64,000 nt of DNA from Streptomyces acidiscabies (lineage in GTDB: Bacteria; Actinomycetota; Actinomycetes; Streptomycetales; Streptomycetaceae), in assembly GCF_020010905.1 (NCBI RefSeq), contig NZ_JAGJBY010000002.1, positions 620,001 through 684,000 on the forward strand. Direction: 5' to 3'. A program made the translations under genes and the position numbers. Shown piece by piece: positions 61,521 to 64,000 of the stretch (within the stretch, counting starts at the first letter, position 1; each line of letters starts with the position of its first letter). Under the pieces are notes generated by a model. It was not told where the DNA came from. It ran no database searches and worked only from the letters and a program-made list of their open reading frames with translations.

Positions 61521-62687
61521 CTACGGCGCGCTCGGCCAGACGAGTGCCATGTACGCGCTGAAGTACGCCGATGCTGTCACCGCCGTACCCAGCGCGAGCC
61601 AGCGGAAGCGGCGGGAGGCTTTCGTGAGGTGGGTGGCGATCGGGAGGAGTAGGGGGAATGCCGGGAGGAGGAAGCGGGCCCGGGGGAAGTAGACGCCGCC
61701 GCTGCCCAGGACGATGGCCAGCATTGCGCCGGTGAAGATCAGGAGCGGTGTCGGCTGGCGGTCCCAAATCGACAGTGCGTAGAGGGCCGTTGCCGCGATC
61801 AGTGTCAGGGTTACGCCGATCAGGAACAGTTCCGGTCGTGAGTCCTGGCCCAGGAGTTCGCGGAAGCGGCGCAGGGTTTCCTGGCCGCCGTTCCATTCGT
61901 TGTGCCAGAGGCGTTGGACCGCGAAGTAGCCGTCCCAGCGGTGGAGGCGCAGGCCGACCCAGGTGACGTAGGCGCACCAGCCGAGGGGGGCGGTGATTAC
62001 CGCGAGGGCGGCTTTGTGCGAGCGGTGGTGTCGTAGCGACAGCAGGGCTGCCAGCGAGACCGCCGCCGCTACCGCGATGCCCGTGGGGCGGGTCAGGCCC
62101 GCCAGGATCGCCAAACCCGCTGCGGGGAGCCAGCGTTGGGTGAGGACCGCGTACAGGGACCAGGCCGCCAAGGCCGTGAAGAGGGACTCCGTGTACGCCA
62201 TCCACTGGACCAGGGCGACCGGCCAGGCCGCCCACAGGACCGTCAGGAGGATGCCGGTGCGGCGGTCGTGGAGGTGGTCGCCGATCGCGAAGATGCCCCA
62301 GGCCGCTAGGAGGGAGGACGTGAGAGCTACGGCCAGGCCCGTACTGGAGAGGGAGAGGGGGGTGATCGCCGAGAGGGTTTTCACCACGTACGGGTACAGG
62401 GGGAAGAACGCCAGGTTGTTCGCGTCGTACGCCGTGCCGAGGGTGTGCGTGTAGCCGTGGGTGGCAATACCCCAGTACCACTTCGCGTCCCACTCCAGAG
62501 CCAGGATCGGGCGGACGCCGTGGTGGCGGCGGTGGGCCCAAGTCGCCAGTACCGCAAGGGAGATGAGGCGGACCGCTAGGTAGGCGGCGAGGGCGGGGGC
62601 CGCGTGGCGCAGGGCGGCGGTGCGAGGGCTCGGCGGGGGAGTCGGCGCCGTCGGAGGGGGTGGGGTGGGGGTGGTCAGGGTGGTCAC
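61521..62687 (-). CDS. PIG-V-like mannosyltransferase
   Basis: A 388-residue multi-span membrane protein with 9 to 11 hydrophobic segments. PIG-V/GT-C features include EWDAKWYWGIATHGY (the acidic loop after the first span), LAFFPLYPYVVK and WMAYTESLFTALAAWSLYAV. Such enzymes transfer mannose from a polyprenyl-phosphate donor on the outer face of the membrane. The N-terminus is Thr/Pro-rich. GTG 62687 is preferred because GGAG lies about 11 bases upstream. It is downstream of and parallel to the phospho-sugar mutase, which could supply mannose 1-phosphate. Confidence 0.83.
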   Translation of the reverse strand: MTTLTTPTPPPPTAPTPPPSPRTAALRHAAPALAAYLAVRLISLAVLATWAHRRHHGVRPILALEWDAKWYWGIATHGYTHTLGTAYDANNLAFFPLYPYVVKTLSAITPLSLSSTGLAVALTSSLLAAWGIFAIGDHLHDRRTGILLTVLWAAWPVALVQWMAYTESLFTALAAWSLYAVLTQRWLPAAGLAILAGLTRPTGIAVAAAVSLAALLSLRHHRSHKAALAVITAPLGWCAYVTWVGLRLHRWDGYFAVQRLWHNEWNGGQETLRRFRELLGQDSRPELFLIGVTLTLIAATALYALSIWDRQPTPLLIFTGAMLAIVLGSGGVYFPRARFLLPAFPLLLPIATHLTKASRRFRWLALGTAVTASAYFSAYMALVWPSAP

Positions 62688-62824
62688 GGCGGCGGGCTCC
62701 AAGTCGGGTGGGGTCCGGTACTACCGGTCCACCGTTCACCCGAGGAGGCGTGCGGGGCGGGGCGCGCGGGGGCTGTCGCCGGGAAATCACCCTATGGGAG
62801 CAGATGGTTGCGCGAGGGGCGGGG

Positions 62825-62863
62825 TACGGGGTTCAGTCGTCCGGTGCGGGTCTGAACCCCGTA
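62825..62863 (-). terminator. Hairpin after phospho-sugar mutase
   Basis: A perfect 12-bp stem, TACGGGGTTCAG with CTGAACCCCGTA, with a 15-base loop, lies 22 bases beyond the mutase stop in the minus direction, between it and the mannosyltransferase gene. Confidence 0.75.
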
Positions 62864-62885
62864 GTCCCCGTGTACATCTCAGGTA

Positions 62886-64000
62886 TTAGATGCCTGCCGC
62901 CGTCGAGAAGTCCCGCTTGATCTCCGTGAGGAGGTGCGCTGCCTTCTCCTTGGCCGCCGGGAGCGCCGAGTGGTCCTCGACCGGGATCACTACCTCCAGG
63001 TAGCACTTGAGCTTCGGTTCCGTGCCGCTCGGGCGGACGATGACCCGGGCGCCGTCCAGGGTGTAGCGCAGGCCGTCCGTGGGCGGGAGCTTGTCCGTGC
63101 CCTGCGTGAGGTCCTCCGCCTTCGTGACCGGCAGGCCCGCCAGGCTCGTCGGGGGGTGTTCCCGCAGGCGGGTCATCGCGTCCGCGATCAGGCTCAAGTC
63201 CTCGACACGGACCGAGAGTTGGTCCGTCGCGTGCAGGCCGTGCTCCACCGCGAGGTCGTCCAGGAGGTCCAGGAGCGTACGGCCCTGCTCCTTCAGCTCC
63301 GACGCCAGTTCCGTGATCAGGAGGGCCGCCGTGATGCCGTCCTTGTCTCGGACGCCCTCCGGGTCCACGCAGTAGCCGAGGGCCTCCTCGTAGCCGTACC
63401 GCAGGCCCTCCACCCTCGCGATCCACTTGAAGCCCGTCAGGGTCTCCTCGTACGGGAGGTTTGCCTTCTCCGCGATGCGGCCCAGCAAGGAGGAGGACAC
63501 GATCGACTCCGCGAACGTTCCCTGCGCACCCCTCTTGACCAGGTGGGATGCCAGGAGTGCGCCCACCTCGTCGCCCCTCAGCATGCGCCAGTCGTCGCCG
63601 TCCCTTACCGCCGCCGCGCAGCGGTCCGCGTCCGGGTCGTTCGCGATGATCAGGTCCGGGGTCGTCTCCCTCGCCTTCGCGAACGCCAGGTCCATCGCGC
63701 CCGGTTCCTCCGGGTTCGGGAACGCTACCGTCGGGAAGTCCGGGTCCGGGTCCGCCTGTTCGGGGACCAGGACGGGGGTGGGGAAGCCTGCTCGGTCGAA
63801 GGCTGCGAGGAGTACGTCCCTGCCTACGCCGTGCAGCGGGGTGTAGACCGTGCGGGCCGTTCTTGCGGACGTGGGGGACAGCACCTTGTCCGTACGTGCG
63901 AGGTACGCCTCCAGTACTGTTTCGTCCAGGGTTTCCCAGCCACCCTCCGGGCGGGGGACGTTGTTCAGGGACTCGATCGCTTCGATCTCCGCCGCGATCT
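62886..64000 (-). CDS. Phosphomannomutase/phosphoglucomutase family (5' end outside window)
   Basis: The visible 371 codons are the C-terminal two-thirds of an alpha-D-phosphohexomutase. The metal-binding loop is IANDPDADRCAA, the sugar-recognition loop is GYEEALGYCVDPEGVRDKDG, and the phosphate-binding loop near the C-terminus is VIVRPSGTEPKLKCYLE. The active-site serine lies outside the window. These enzymes interconvert hexose 1- and 6-phosphates and, on ribose substrates in some relatives, pentose phosphates. The long layout fits the group common beside deoC in actinobacteria, so a role in either mannose supply or nucleoside-derived sugars is possible. Confidence 0.92.
   Translation of the reverse strand, partial: IAAEIEAIESLNNVPRPEGGWETLDETVLEAYLARTDKVLSPTSARTARTVYTPLHGVGRDVLLAAFDRAGFPTPVLVPEQADPDPDFPTVAFPNPEEPGAMDLAFAKARETTPDLIIANDPDADRCAAAVRDGDDWRMLRGDEVGALLASHLVKRGAQGTFAESIVSSSLLGRIAEKANLPYEETLTGFKWIARVEGLRYGYEEALGYCVDPEGVRDKDGITAALLITELASELKEQGRTLLDLLDDLAVEHGLHATDQLSVRVEDLSLIADAMTRLREHPPTSLAGLPVTKAEDLTQGTDKLPPTDGLRYTLDGARVIVRPSGTEPKLKCYLEVVIPVEDHSALPAAKEKAAHLLTEIKRDFSTAAGI

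Overview
The window looks like chromosomal DNA of a Streptomyces or close relative. It has very high GC, strong third-position G/C bias, many GTG and a few TTG starts, GGAGG-type ribosome sites, and actinobacterial families such as DUF397/DUF5753 remnants, AfsQ1/AfsQ2-like proteins and BMP lipoproteins. From memory only, the gene order resembles the core region of S. coelicolor around SCO488x-SCO491x. No tRNA, rRNA or CRISPR array was seen.

Layout. 1-7941: a nonulosonic-acid (sialic/Kdn-like) cell-wall glycopolymer locus, with an acyltransferase, a polysialyltransferase-like protein and a GT2 on the minus strand, and a DUF6716 protein, a CMP-nonulosonate synthetase/phosphatase fusion, a NeuB-like synthase and a second polymer-type glycosyltransferase on the plus strand. 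8081-12369: small regulators (MarR, ArsR), a methyltransferase, an MFS pump and two repeat-rich spacers. 12573-14612: an M20 amidohydrolase whose N-terminal domain carries about 0.8 kb of in-frame 39-bp tandem repeats. 14770-23308: a nucleoside uptake and salvage block (two BMP lipoproteins, ABC ATPase, two permeases, cytidine deaminase, thymidine phosphorylase). 23381-28886: miscellaneous regulators and transporters. 29000-30166: adenosine deaminase. 33446-38638: an AfsQ1/AfsQ2 two-component system with a lipoprotein, a methyltransferase and a SigQ-like sigma factor preceded by an AfsQ1-type box. 41513-44816: deoC with two aldehyde dehydrogenase-family genes. 46522-59179: a giant secreted Rhs polymorphic toxin cut by an ISAs1-type insertion sequence, with its NucA/NucB-like toxin tip stranded and a SUKH immunity gene still intact. 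59273-64000: a decayed XRE-type regulator, a possible second immunity gene, a TPR protein, a PIG-V-type mannosyltransferase and a phospho-sugar mutase.

How the genes work together. The 12-bp palindrome CTACGCGCGTAG, or a close variant, lies upstream of the two BMP genes, the ABC-cdd-deoA operon, add and the deoC operon. These transcription units are dispersed over 30 kb but all act in nucleoside uptake or breakdown. I read this as one nucleoside regulon under a regulator that is not encoded in the window. Imported nucleosides would be deaminated (Cdd, Add) and phosphorolysed (DeoA), and deoxyribose 5-phosphate cleaved (DeoC) to acetaldehyde, which the adjacent aldehyde dehydrogenase could oxidise.

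The strongest items for a second look are the shared operator, the intragenic minisatellite in the amidohydrolase, the frame-perfect IS insertion in the HINT domain of the Rhs toxin, a likely ATC start codon in the nucleoside ABC ATPase, and the AfsQ1-type box at the sigma gene.
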